Of a DNA stretch of 64,000 nt, positions 29,937 to 40,700 are shown one piece after another. Below the pieces are notes generated by a model that ran no database searches, was not told the DNA's origin, and saw only the letters and a program-made list of their open reading frames with translations. Origin of the DNA: Opitutales bacterium (GTDB taxonomy: Bacteria > Verrucomicrobiota > Verrucomicrobiia > Opitutales > Coraliomargaritaceae); the NCBI GenBank assembly GCA_018607135.1, contig JABBCA010000042.1:1-64000 (forward strand). Reading direction: 5' to 3'. How positions within the stretch are numbered: position 1 is the first letter of the stretch; each line of letters opens with the position of its first letter. A program made the position numbers and the translations under genes.

Positions 29937-31484
29937 GTGATGATTAAAATGTTATTGAGAAATGACTGCCTTTTAAGCGCAATAGCCTGCGCGATGCCTC
30001 TCCTAGCATTTGCGGATACAGGTGACGCAGAAGCCAAACCGCTGTCGGACAGTCGCCCGAATATCATTTTCATTCTCACGGATGATCAGGGGATGGGAGA
30101 CCTTTCCTGTATGGGCAATCGAATTTTGAAGACACCGCATATCGACCAGCTCTATGCGCAATCGACGCGGTTCACAGATTTTCACGTCAGCTCAACTTGC
30201 TCGCCTACGCGTGCAGCGCTCATGAGCGGTCGCCGACCGTTTGGGGTGGGAGTGACGCATACGATACTACAGCGAGAGCGATTGGCGCTCGATGTGGTCA
30301 CGCTGCCTGAAACTTTGAAAGAAGCTGGCTATGCAACAGGTCTTTTTGGTAAGTGGCACCTCGGAGATGAACTAACTTATCTGCCACAGAATCGAGGCTT
30401 TGATGAAGTGCTCATGCACGGTGCTGGTGGAATCGGCCAATATCGATGGGGCGACTTTGAGGCCAATACAGAGAACACTTACTTCAACAGCGTCCTTCTT
30501 CACAACGATACTGTCGTGAAAACAGAGGGCTTTTGTACGAATCTATTTTTCGATGCAGCCTTGTCTTGGATTCATCAACAGCACGAAAAGGTGGAGCCTT
30601 ACTTTGCTTACATCTCGTTGAATGCTCCCCATAGCCCTATGATCGCGCCGCAATCTTACAAGCAACGCTTTTTGGATATGGGCTATGCAGAAATCACGGC
30701 TGCACGCTATGGTATGATCGAGAATATTGATGATAACGTGGGGCGAATGATGTCTAAATTGTCTGAATGGCAGGCTCTGGAGAATACCCTCATCATCTTT
30801 ATGACCGACAATGGAATGGCGGGGCGGATGCTGGTTAAACAAGACGGTTCGAAAGAGCCTGCTTTCAATGCGGGTATGCGGGGTGGCAAGGCCTCACCCT
30901 TTGAAGGTGGCAGTCGTGTGCCTTCGTTTTGGTACTGGCAGGGGCGGCTCGATGCGGGGGTCGATATATCGGCTTTAACCGCGCATATAGACGTGTATCC
31001 GACACTGGCGGAACTCGCGGGTAGCGCGCTTCCTGAGGGTAATTTAGCGCCAATGGGTCGCTCCATGCTGCCACTTTTCGAAGATTCTCAGGCCGAATGG
31101 CCAGAGCGGACTCTCTTCTTACATCGTGGCCGCTGGGACGATTTCTGGTCGTCACTCAGCCGGGAAGAGAGCCGCTATAATAACGCAACCGTAAGGACCG
31201 ATCGTTGGCGTTTAGTGGTTGAGCTAAAAGACGGCGAACCAAAAACCACGCTTTCGGATATACGCAACGACCCGGGTGAAACAATCAATCTGGCCGGGAA
31301 ATATCCAGAAGTAGTTGAAGAGTTGAAACGAGCCTACGATCAATGGTGGGATTCGACCACGCCTTACCTTATCAACGAGGGTTTGCCCCAAATGCCCTCT
31401 GAGGCGCAGCCATTTCCTCGAATGTATGAGCAGCAAGTTAGAGAAAGCGGTCCGATCCCATACTGGACTCCAGGGTGCTTTTAG
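29937..31484 (+). CDS. Chimeric secreted sulfatase
   Basis: Leader (LLSAIACAMPLLAFADTGDAEAKPLSDSRPNIIF) matches the 12855 sulfatase; body (ILTDDQGMGDLSCMGN...CSPTR...) matches the 14431 sulfatase. Confidence 0.93.
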   Translation: MMIKMLLRNDCLLSAIACAMPLLAFADTGDAEAKPLSDSRPNIIFILTDDQGMGDLSCMGNRILKTPHIDQLYAQSTRFTDFHVSSTCSPTRAALMSGRRPFGVGVTHTILQRERLALDVVTLPETLKEAGYATGLFGKWHLGDELTYLPQNRGFDEVLMHGAGGIGQYRWGDFEANTENTYFNSVLLHNDTVVKTEGFCTNLFFDAALSWIHQQHEKVEPYFAYISLNAPHSPMIAPQSYKQRFLDMGYAEITAARYGMIENIDDNVGRMMSKLSEWQALENTLIIFMTDNGMAGRMLVKQDGSKEPAFNAGMRGGKASPFEGGSRVPSFWYWQGRLDAGVDISALTAHIDVYPTLAELAGSALPEGNLAPMGRSMLPLFEDSQAEWPERTLFLHRGRWDDFWSSLSREESRYNNATVRTDRWRLVVELKDGEPKTTLSDIRNDPGETINLAGKYPEVVEELKRAYDQWWDSTTPYLINEGLPQMPSEAQPFPRMYEQQVRESGPIPYWTPGCF

Positions 31485-31533
31485 CCAGGACGAGGTGTTG
31501 ACAGATCGTGAACGCATAATATTTATTATATTC

Positions 31534-32394
31534 ATGGAGCGTTCCTGTTATCTTATTTTAGTTGCTTCCGCTTTAGTGACTACGTCTGCATTATTTGCGA
31601 ATACTGAACCATTGAATGAGCCTAAGATGGCCGAGCGTTTCGTCGAGATGGATGCCGCCGGTAACTGGGAAGAACGCTTTTTCGATGATGGAGTGGGGAC
31701 TAGAGAAGAGGGTAACTGGAATAACGGCAAGTGGCAGGAGAAATGGTTTCTTGACGGTGAAATCGCATCGGTCCGCAACACCCAAAAGGGTTTACTGCTC
31801 ACGGCTGGGCCTCGTTGGAGGGACGATGCCCACCACATGGTGCTCTGGACGCATCAGCAATTTGAGGGGGACCTAAAGATCGAGTATTCCTTTACTCGTG
31901 CTGATTTTGAAGAGGGTTGCGTCGTGATTCTTTACATACAGGCTACAGGGAGTGGGGAAGACGGCTTTGCCGAAGATATTTCAAAATGGAACGACTATCG
32001 TGCGGTGCCTACGATGAGCACTTACTTTAAAAACATGCATACGTATCACATCAGCTATGCCACGAATGGGCCGCATGTTTACGAGGGGGGTGATTATGTG
32101 CGAGCGCGTCGTTATGATCCTGCGATCGGTGGCCTCAGGGGCTCGGAGATGGTGCCCGACTATACCGACACTGGACTCTGGGAGCCAGGTGTAGAGCATC
32201 AGGTAACGGTCATTAAAAATAATCTAGAATTGATGATGAAAGTCGAAGCGCCCAATCAGACGAAGTATTTTCACTTTATCAACGACAAGCACCCACCGAT
32301 TACACACGGCCGCATCGGCTTACGCCAAATGTTTACCCGTTCTTCGTTCTATAAAAATTTCAAAGTCAGTGAAAGCATCCATGAAATCGATTAA
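31534..32394 (+). CDS. DUF1961 family secreted protein
   Basis: ATG at 31534 ([22 protein letters not shown]); [20 protein letters not shown]...[21 protein letters not shown]...[20 protein letters not shown]; paralogue of 19458-20360. Confidence 0.75.
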   Translation: MERSCYLILVASALVTTSALFANTEPLNEPKMAERFVEMDAAGNWEERFFDDGVGTREEGNWNNGKWQEKWFLDGEIASVRNTQKGLLLTAGPRWRDDAHHMVLWTHQQFEGDLKIEYSFTRADFEEGCVVILYIQATGSGEDGFAEDISKWNDYRAVPTMSTYFKNMHTYHISYATNGPHVYEGGDYVRARRYDPAIGGLRGSEMVPDYTDTGLWEPGVEHQVTVIKNNLELMMKVEAPNQTKYFHFINDKHPPITHGRIGLRQMFTRSSFYKNFKVSESIHEID

Positions 32395-33949
32395 TTCAAA
32401 GCTCATTTTTTACACGTTTACCTTTCTATGCACCAGCTTGTCGATCTTTGCATGCAGTGCCTGTTCAACTAAGGAGCAGTCGCGCCCGGAACGACCTAAT
32501 ATTCTGATTCTGTATGCGGATGATCTGGGCTACGGTGACTTTGCGAGTTACAACCCTGACTCCAAAATCCCGACGCCCCATCTCGACCGGTTGGCAGCCG
32601 AGGGCATGCGATTCACCGATGGCCACTCCTCCTCCGGCATCTGCACGCCGAGCCGCTACGCGCTGCTCACAGGGCGCTACCATTGGCGTAAATTTCATGG
32701 GATCGTTGGGGCTTTTGGAGAATCTGTATTCGATGCTGATGAGTTTACACTTCCTGAAATGCTTCAGGGTGCCGGCTATACTACTGCTGCGATCGGAAAG
32801 TGGCATTTAGGCTGGGACTGGTCGTCCGTCCTTAAGCCTGATGCTGAGAAGGTTTACTACAGGAACGGTTCCAAGTTCACTTACGGGCCAGATGCCGTGG
32901 ATTGGTCGAAGCCCATCGCGGATGGCCCGTTGGCTCACGGCTTCGATTATTATTTCGGGGACACTGTGATCAACTTTCCACCCTACGCTTGGATCGAAAA
33001 CGACCGTGTGATCGGCACACCGACGATCATGCTTAATGACGCGAGTGATCACTTTGAGCCACCTAAGGAAGGCACTTGGGAGGCTCGGCCGGGGCCGATG
33101 ATGGAAGGCTGGGATCCTTACGAAAACATACCCACCACGACACAGCGCGGGGTAGAATTGATCCACGAACTTGCTCAGAAGGAAGAGCCGTTTTTTATCT
33201 ACTTCGCGTTTCCGTCTCCTCACGCGCCGATCATTCCTAACGATGAATTCGATGGCACTTCAGGTGCTGGCCCTTACGGCGACTTGGTCGTGGAGACGGA
33301 TGCCGCTTGTGGACGTTTGCTACAAGCTCTAGTAGACGCAGGAGTGGAAGAGAACACCTTGGTGATTTTTTCAGCGGACAATGGCCCTGAGAAGTATGCC
33401 TACGCTCGCGATGTGAAATATGATCATTGGTCGTCCGAACCATTGCGAGGCCTCAAGCGGCATATCTATGAAGGTGGTCACCGCGTGCCGTTCATTGTGA
33501 AATGGCCCGGCGTGGCCGAGGCTGGATCGGTCAGTCATGCATTGGTTTCTCAGATCGATTTGATGGCGACGCTGGCAGCCGCTGTTGGCGTCGAGGTGCC
33601 AGCAGGCCAAGCGGTGGACTCGCAAAGCTTTTTACCAGCTCTTCGGGACGCTCGCAGCGAGGCACGTTCGAGCCATGTGCACAACACCTTTGCCAGCGGG
33701 TATGCAATTCGCCATGGCAAGTGGGTCTTGGTCGACGCCAAGAGTGGCTACGACCGAGATCGCCCAGAGCAAGACGAGTGGGAGGCCCGACTCGGATATG
33801 TAGATGACCAACTACCTGTTGAACTCTACGATCTGAGTGTAGACATAAGCCAACGCAATAATGTCGCTTCGCAAAACCTAGAAGTTGTAGCCGAGCTTAA
33901 AGATTTACTGAGCGAAATTCGCTCGGGCGAGTCAGTTTCCAAGGATTGA
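32381..33949 (+). CDS. Secreted/lipoprotein sulfatase
   Basis: [88 protein letters not shown]. Confidence 0.93.
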   Translation: MKSINSKLIFYTFTFLCTSLSIFACSACSTKEQSRPERPNILILYADDLGYGDFASYNPDSKIPTPHLDRLAAEGMRFTDGHSSSGICTPSRYALLTGRYHWRKFHGIVGAFGESVFDADEFTLPEMLQGAGYTTAAIGKWHLGWDWSSVLKPDAEKVYYRNGSKFTYGPDAVDWSKPIADGPLAHGFDYYFGDTVINFPPYAWIENDRVIGTPTIMLNDASDHFEPPKEGTWEARPGPMMEGWDPYENIPTTTQRGVELIHELAQKEEPFFIYFAFPSPHAPIIPNDEFDGTSGAGPYGDLVVETDAACGRLLQALVDAGVEENTLVIFSADNGPEKYAYARDVKYDHWSSEPLRGLKRHIYEGGHRVPFIVKWPGVAEAGSVSHALVSQIDLMATLAAAVGVEVPAGQAVDSQSFLPALRDARSEARSSHVHNTFASGYAIRHGKWVLVDAKSGYDRDRPEQDEWEARLGYVDDQLPVELYDLSVDISQRNNVASQNLEVVAELKDLLSEIRSGESVSKD

Positions 33950-33950
33950 T

Positions 33951-35444
33951 ATGAACCAGCTAAAATCACTAACTAACTCACACAGCCGTTTCGGTTTTGC
34001 TTTATGTTTCTTTTTGAGCTTCGCTTTGTTGGTCTCGATCTCTCATGGCGAGCGTCCTAACGTGCTTTTTATCGCTATCGACGATCTTCGGCCTGAGCTG
34101 GGTGCTTATGGGTCAAGGGCAGTTACGCCAAATCTGGATCGACTGGCAGCAGAAGGTCTGCGTTTCGACCGCGCGTATTGCGCCCAGGCTGTATGTGGTG
34201 CTTCTCGGCTTTCTCTGATGACGAGTCTGTATCCTGAATACACCGAAGAACGCACACACCATGTCAGTGATTGGCGACAGCGCCACCCAAAGGTCGTTAC
34301 ACTCAATCAACTCTTTAAAAGCAATGGCTACCTAACCATGGGGGTCGGAAAAATCTATCACTCTTGGGATGGGCCCGGAGTGGATCACTCGAACTGGAAC
34401 AGTTGGGTGGGCACTCAGGGCTTCAAGTATGTGAATCCTGAGACGATGGCCGAAGCTAAGGTGCAGGCTGAAGCTTTAGGGAATGGCTCAAGCCGGGGCC
34501 CAACTACGGAGGTAGGAATCGTCGACAATGCCGAAGAACTTTACATGGATGGCTGGCGCGCCCGCGAGGGCGTCCGCCTGTTGGAGCGTGCCATTGCGTC
34601 GGAGCAGCCCTTTTTTCTCGCGGTCGGCTTTAGCCTGCCGCACTTGCCCTTCGCAGCCCCGAAGAAGTATTGGGATCTTTACGAACGTGATAGCTTTGCA
34701 CTTCCGGATAATCTAGGAATCCCGCCTGGCTATCCAGAGTGGGCGGCTAATTTACAGCCCGGCGAAATGAGTAAGTATGCTGACGTTCCCCACGGAGGTG
34801 ACCCGAAGAGTTTTTCAGACGAGATGAATCGTCGCTTGATTCACGGTTATCATGCCAGCGTTAGCTATACGGATCGCAATGTTGGCCTTTTACTGGAAGC
34901 GCTGAGGAACAGTGGGGTGCGTGAACGCACAATTGTTGTCCTGTGGTCGGATCACGGCTGGAAACTTGGCGACCACCATTCCTGGTGTAAACATACGAAC
35001 TTCGAGTGCGACACCCGGGTGCCTTTAGTGGTGATGCATCCTGGGATGCAAAGTGCGGTAGGTCAAACGGACGCCATCGTCGAGTTGGTAGACCTGTATC
35101 CTACATTGGCTGAACTTTGTGATTTGGGCACACCAGATGGGATTCATGGGCGATCTTTTGAGTCAGTATTGCAAGATCCCTCTACGGCTCACCGTGAGTT
35201 TGCTTACTCCTCTTATCCACGACGTCCGAACGACGATATCGTAGGCCACTCGATTCGCGATGTTCGCTACCGCTACACCGAATGGTGGGACGCAGAAACT
35301 GGCGAAGTCCTCGCGCGTGTAGCAACGGATTTAGTTGATGACCCTGGCGAGACAACCAATGCGCTTTTAGGGAACGAAGAAGCCTTCGATCGTTATGCGC
35401 GTGAACTTGCACGCATTGTCCACGCGGCGCGCGAGCTGCCTTAA
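33951..35444 (+). CDS. Sulfatase (iduronate-2-sulfatase-like)
   Basis: [79 protein letters not shown]. Confidence 0.92.
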   Translation: MNQLKSLTNSHSRFGFALCFFLSFALLVSISHGERPNVLFIAIDDLRPELGAYGSRAVTPNLDRLAAEGLRFDRAYCAQAVCGASRLSLMTSLYPEYTEERTHHVSDWRQRHPKVVTLNQLFKSNGYLTMGVGKIYHSWDGPGVDHSNWNSWVGTQGFKYVNPETMAEAKVQAEALGNGSSRGPTTEVGIVDNAEELYMDGWRAREGVRLLERAIASEQPFFLAVGFSLPHLPFAAPKKYWDLYERDSFALPDNLGIPPGYPEWAANLQPGEMSKYADVPHGGDPKSFSDEMNRRLIHGYHASVSYTDRNVGLLLEALRNSGVRERTIVVLWSDHGWKLGDHHSWCKHTNFECDTRVPLVVMHPGMQSAVGQTDAIVELVDLYPTLAELCDLGTPDGIHGRSFESVLQDPSTAHREFAYSSYPRRPNDDIVGHSIRDVRYRYTEWWDAETGEVLARVATDLVDDPGETTNALLGNEEAFDRYARELARIVHAARELP

Positions 35445-37465
35445 GGCTTTGTGCTGAGCGATCGATCATCCGTGCGGAAAGGCGAGGCGGGTAGGCCGAC
35501 GGAGTTGATTAAGTTCGTCGGTGGATTGGTTGCCCACCCGTAGCGGACGGCGTGAGGGGCTTTCATTTTCGGGTGCGAGACGACAACTTGGTTGCCCTCA
35601 ATCCGCGCTTCAGCCCATTGAAAAGGTGCGTCTTTTTCGGCTATGGTGAAACCGATTGGTGCGCCGCCATCGATCGTTTCTAAGTCGCCGTAGGTGTGGT
35701 CAAAAGAGAGCCAGATTTCGCTGCCGCGAATCTTTGCTGAATGGAAGAGTGGGCCTGAGTGAGGAATCGGCTCTTCGAAAAGTTTTCCGATCAGCGGCAA
35801 TTTAGCCAGCGGGCTCTTTGCTTCTGTCTGCCCATAGGTTTGAGCTAGTGCCCAAAGTGCAAGGCGCAGGCCGACGTCCTGCTTGTTGGCCGGATGGATG
35901 TCGCCAGCCTCGCCGATATCGATGGTCACCGCCATTCCGGTGTTAGGCACATCGAGGGTCTGTAATTGGGCGTCTCGCAGCACCGCCCAAGAGTGCTCTT
36001 GTGGCTCGTCATTACGCTCCCTGTAGTTGGCAAGTTGGACGTAATAGAAGGGGAGGTCACCTTGGCCGGTCGCAGTGCGCCAAGATTCAATCATGTCAGG
36101 GAACAGCTTATAGTAGAGCAAGGGATCTCGGCCTGCATTGCTCTCGCCTTGATACCAGATCACGCCCTGGTAGGCTGCTGGTACCAACGGCGCAATCATG
36201 CCATTGTAGAGATAAGCAGCGGTGTTTCTAGCTTTGCGATCCATCGTTTCGGGGCGTGGGCCGAGGTCGACGATGATGTCCATCTGCCAGTCGTCTAGGG
36301 CAACGCTGTCTCCGCTCGGCCAGTAAATTTCGGGTTGTTCGATGCCTCCGCCGAATTTTGAGTCTCGGTAAACATCAATGATCTGGAGTAGCACCACATT
36401 CTCACCGTCTTGCAGTGTGCCTTCAGGGATAGGGTAGTCGCGAAATACTTTGGTGGAGTTCGATACTGAGCGTGGGGTTTCACCAATTTTTTGAGCGTTG
36501 ATCCAAGTGAAATCGAAATTGTCGATTTGCCCCAGTCGAACGCGGGCACCCTTGCGGGCGGCTTGAGCTGAGCTGAGGGTGAAGGTGCTGCGCACGTAAG
36601 AGAGGCCGTCAGTTTCGCTCATTAGGGTCTCCTTTGGTTTGACGGGGTGTAGCCCATCAGTCGTGTATTCTGGATCGAACCACTCTGCGCTAGGCGCTGG
36701 CACGCCTTCGGCCATCGCGAAGACTTTTTCTTGGAAGCTGTCGTAGGCTGCTTTGAGCGCGGGGGCTTTGTCTGCGTTCTCAGCAAGAACGCGATCCATC
36801 TCCTCGCGCAGTGCTAGGATGCCTGCGTAGTCAGGATCGGCTTCAAGCACCTCAATCGGCGTCCAAGCCTCTGCGGGCGTGCCGCCCCAGTTTGACGAAA
36901 TCAGGCCGATGGGGACGCTGAGCTCTTCGTGCAACTTACGTCCAAAGTAGTAGGCCACTGCGGAAAAAGAGGAGATTGTTTCAGGCGAGCAGACCTGCCA
37001 TTTGGCATCGATGGTATCGAGGGGCGTGCGCGAGTAGGTGCGTGGTATGTCCAGTAGCCGAATGTTCGGATAGTGCGCTGCAGCGATTTCGGTGTCCGCA
37101 TTTTGGCTTCCCGCAACGTTCCATTCCATATTGGACTGGCCTGATGCGAGCCAAACATCACCGATGAGCACATCTTTGAATTCGAAGACTTCGCCCTCGG
37201 CGCTGACTTTCAGTGTGCGTGAATTGCCTAATTTTTGTTTCGTTATTATTGCTCGCCATTTACCCTGCGAGTCGGCCTGCGCAGTGGTCGTTGTCTTTCC
37301 GAGCTGAACAGTCACCTCAGCGTCGGGTGCTGCAGTGCCCCAGACGGGCAGCGGTTGGTTGCGCTGGAGTACCATATGATCGCTGAAAAAGGAAGATACG
37401 CTCAGCTGCGCCAACAGGGCGAGCGGAAGCAATAAAGAGAAAAGGGTAATTTGTAGTTTTCGCAT
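35441..37465 (-). CDS. Sialate O-acetylesterase-like (SGNH-type) secreted protein
   Basis: SSFFSDHMVLQRNQPLPVWGTAAPDAEVTV, GDVWLASGQSNMEWNV, GLISSNWGGTPAEAWTP, GVIWYQGESNA. Start chosen at MRKLQITLFSLLLPLALLAQ. Confidence 0.9.
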   Translation of the reverse strand: MRKLQITLFSLLLPLALLAQLSVSSFFSDHMVLQRNQPLPVWGTAAPDAEVTVQLGKTTTTAQADSQGKWRAIITKQKLGNSRTLKVSAEGEVFEFKDVLIGDVWLASGQSNMEWNVAGSQNADTEIAAAHYPNIRLLDIPRTYSRTPLDTIDAKWQVCSPETISSFSAVAYYFGRKLHEELSVPIGLISSNWGGTPAEAWTPIEVLEADPDYAGILALREEMDRVLAENADKAPALKAAYDSFQEKVFAMAEGVPAPSAEWFDPEYTTDGLHPVKPKETLMSETDGLSYVRSTFTLSSAQAARKGARVRLGQIDNFDFTWINAQKIGETPRSVSNSTKVFRDYPIPEGTLQDGENVVLLQIIDVYRDSKFGGGIEQPEIYWPSGDSVALDDWQMDIIVDLGPRPETMDRKARNTAAYLYNGMIAPLVPAAYQGVIWYQGESNAGRDPLLYYKLFPDMIESWRTATGQGDLPFYYVQLANYRERNDEPQEHSWAVLRDAQLQTLDVPNTGMAVTIDIGEAGDIHPANKQDVGLRLALWALAQTYGQTEAKSPLAKLPLIGKLFEEPIPHSGPLFHSAKIRGSEIWLSFDHTYGDLETIDGGAPIGFTIAEKDAPFQWAEARIEGNQVVVSHPKMKAPHAVRYGWATNPPTNLINSVGLPASPFRTDDRSLSTKP

Positions 37466-37741
37466 TGGAATAATTATTACGGGAAGTGGCACGATGTAAA
37501 TACTTTGTACGGCTTATGTCTATTTAGCCACCGCGGCGCTACTTCTTATGGCCTTAGTAAGCATACGTAATGCATAGAGTGAGTATGATTTTTTGGCTGA
37601 GTAATATTTAACAGTTGACGGCCGTATCTAACTGATAATTATCATCACTATCCTGCAACCGCAGGTGTCTACTTATAGCTAGTGCTCTCGCACCCCTCTC
37701 CCTGAGAACGCTGGCTGACATATCCAAAACCCAGGAGCCCT

Positions 37742-40700
37742 ATGAAATTACCCCTATTATTGCTCGTTGCAGCAATCTTTGCCGTACCCGCTAGTCTAGT
37801 ACAGGCTGTTGAATCCCAATTATGGACTACCGATCAACAAGGCAACGTTACTTGGGACCCGCTCCTTAGAGACTTTACAACTGCAGGCTACATGGGTGGC
37901 AGCACTTTACCGGACTGGCCCGAGGGTGTCAATGTGACCGATCCTCTGTTCGGTGCAGTGCCAGACGATGGTTTGGACGACACTCAAGCATTTATAGATG
38001 CTATCGCCGCTTGCCCTAACTATCATGCGGTTTTCATTCCCAAGGGGCGGTATATTATTACGGATCAAATACAACCGTCACGTGATCACTTTGTGCTGCA
38101 AGGTGAGGATATGTATGAAACCGTTCTTTTTTTCCCGAAGTATATCAGTGAGATCGATATCTTGGAAGTGGGTTGGAACCCTGATTTCGGCGTCAGAAGT
38201 TTCGTGACAAGCGATGCCTTCATTGAAATGAATGGTGGGGTCGAGAAGAGTATAGAAAATCTCACGATTGCGTTTCGAGAGCAGAGAAAAGGGGGGCCGT
38301 GGGAATACCTAGGAGCAAACGCCGTACGCTATGATGGCGGAGTGTCGAACAGTTGGGTACGAAATGTTCGCTTGCGAAATTTTGACAGCGGGATCGCGGT
38401 CAACGCAGATAACACGACACTGCTTAATATCTATGCGGATCAGTTTAATGGCCGGCAGAGCATCGACGGGGATGTGAATGGAAAATTGGATGCATATTCT
38501 GCTATTTTGCCACGCAACTCTACCCACAATCTGTATCATAATATTGAGATAACGGGTCACTTACTGCAACCGGTTGATAACAATGAAGCTTCGTCCAATA
38601 GCGTATTTTCTAAGATCAGCACTGGCGAGATGAACAATCGTGTTGTCGGCCTGCATGGTGGCTCGACGCAATACCACCTCTACACTGAGTTAAACCGAGC
38701 GGTCTCCCGACATGATTCGGATGACCTGCATATGAGTTGGGCTGACTGCACTTACTGGAATGTTGATGCCGAGATTTCGGAGTGGGCTTGGATAAATTCA
38801 TCGAATCGAAGTATTTACGTGGGTTATGGGAATGATTGGGCCTACAAGTCCAATTCGTTGATCCATTATGAGCCAGCTGTCTACGGAGATATTATACCTC
38901 AAAACTTGTATCTCGCGCAATTGGACTATCTAGGCAAGCCAAGGCCGCAAGAGATCTCGTTTGCGGCAGCTTTCGAGGCGGCAGGAGATATCATTCGTAT
39001 CGCGCCTGCTGACGATATCACACCTGGCAACGATCCGGCGGGCCTTTTGGAGGTGAAGGATGCCTATTTTAAGTTTGATTTAACGGGAGCCAACGAGTCG
39101 AGTGTTGCCCGCGCTCGGCTACGTTTAACGATTAAAAGTATCGCCAACGCGCCCTTTGAGCTGAGTGCTTGGATGGTTACGGATGACAACTGGTCGGAGC
39201 AGATGCTGACCGCTGCCAATCGACCGGTTGCAGTTTCACCGCTTGATTCTCTATCGATTGAAGATGGCCAAGACGATCTGGTCGTTGAGTTCGATGTTAC
39301 GGAATTTGCACGCGACCAGTTGGTCGGGGGCGATGAAGTGATTTCGCTCTACGTAAATGTGACGGAAGGAAGCGGTTTTCTCACGAATTTTTGGAGTGGA
39401 GAAGTGGGGCCGAAGCCGGAACTTGTGATCGAGCGCACGGCGTCTTCCGTGGCGGGTGCGCCCAGTGCCCCTCAAGGAATCCGCAGCACGCCGCTGGTGG
39501 GTAATATTGTCTTGGACTGGGACGATAATCCCGAAGCGGATGTGGCGAGCTACAATGTGTATCGCAGTCCTTATTCGTATGGAAAGTTGCCAGCGGCGGG
39601 CGGCCTCGTGACTAGCGACCATGTGGACGTATCAAGCACGCCGGACTGGCACGTCGGTATGATGGATTATCGGCAGGTCTATCATTACTGGGTTACTGCG
39701 GTCGATGACCACGGCTATGAATCTCCAAGAAGCCAGGAGTTCGTTGCCGCTGTAGTGCATCCGTCCAATGACACGCCCGTCTTTAATGCGACGGTAACTT
39801 TAGATAATGCCACCGCTCGCGTGGCCTATAGTGACAATCTCTCGACAGAAGCGTCGGATACGGAATCTGATCAGATGTATTTTATGAAGGTATCTGGGCC
39901 GGACTGGCTGAATGTCGCACTCGACGGCACGCTGAGCGGCATGCCTGATTTGAGTGACGCTGGAAGTAACGAGTTTACATTCCAAGTGACGGCAATTGGC
40001 GGCAGCACCCAGAAGGTGGTGAATATACAGGTCGATCTGCCGACGGACTCTCCGGCTGGCGCTCCAGCTGCCCCAGCTAATTTCAACGCATCAGTCAGTG
40101 ACAGTCTGGTTGACCTCACTTGGAACAGTAATTCCGAAGCCGATATTTACGGCTACAACCTGTATCGCTCAACGAGCTCCGGCAGTCTCGGAAATTTGAT
40201 TGCGAGCGTGACTGGGACCAATGCTTTGAGTGACTCCACCGTTACGAACGATACCACTTACTACTACACACTGAAAGCGGTGGATACCAGTGATAACGAG
40301 TCCACGGGCTCGCAGACTTCTGCGACTCCGTCGGATCCTGATCCAGCACCGGTGGCTACCACCGGTCTGATTGCTACGGTCGGCGACTTTTTCGTGGATC
40401 TGCAATGGGATACCAACGAAGCGGGCGACCTCGCTGGCTACAATATTTACCGAACAGGCCTGTCCGGATACTACTACGGTGACCCGATTGCCACCAACGT
40501 GACTGGAACTACCTGGCGCGACAATACCGCAGAGAATGGTGCAACCTACTATTACGTAATCACTGCAATCGACAATGCTGGCAACGAATCACCGGTTAGT
40601 AATGAGGATTCTGCAACGCCATCGGACATTGCGCCGGAAGCGCCAACTAGCCTCTTTGCCATGGCACGAGACGGCGAGGTCTATTTACATTGGAACGTAA

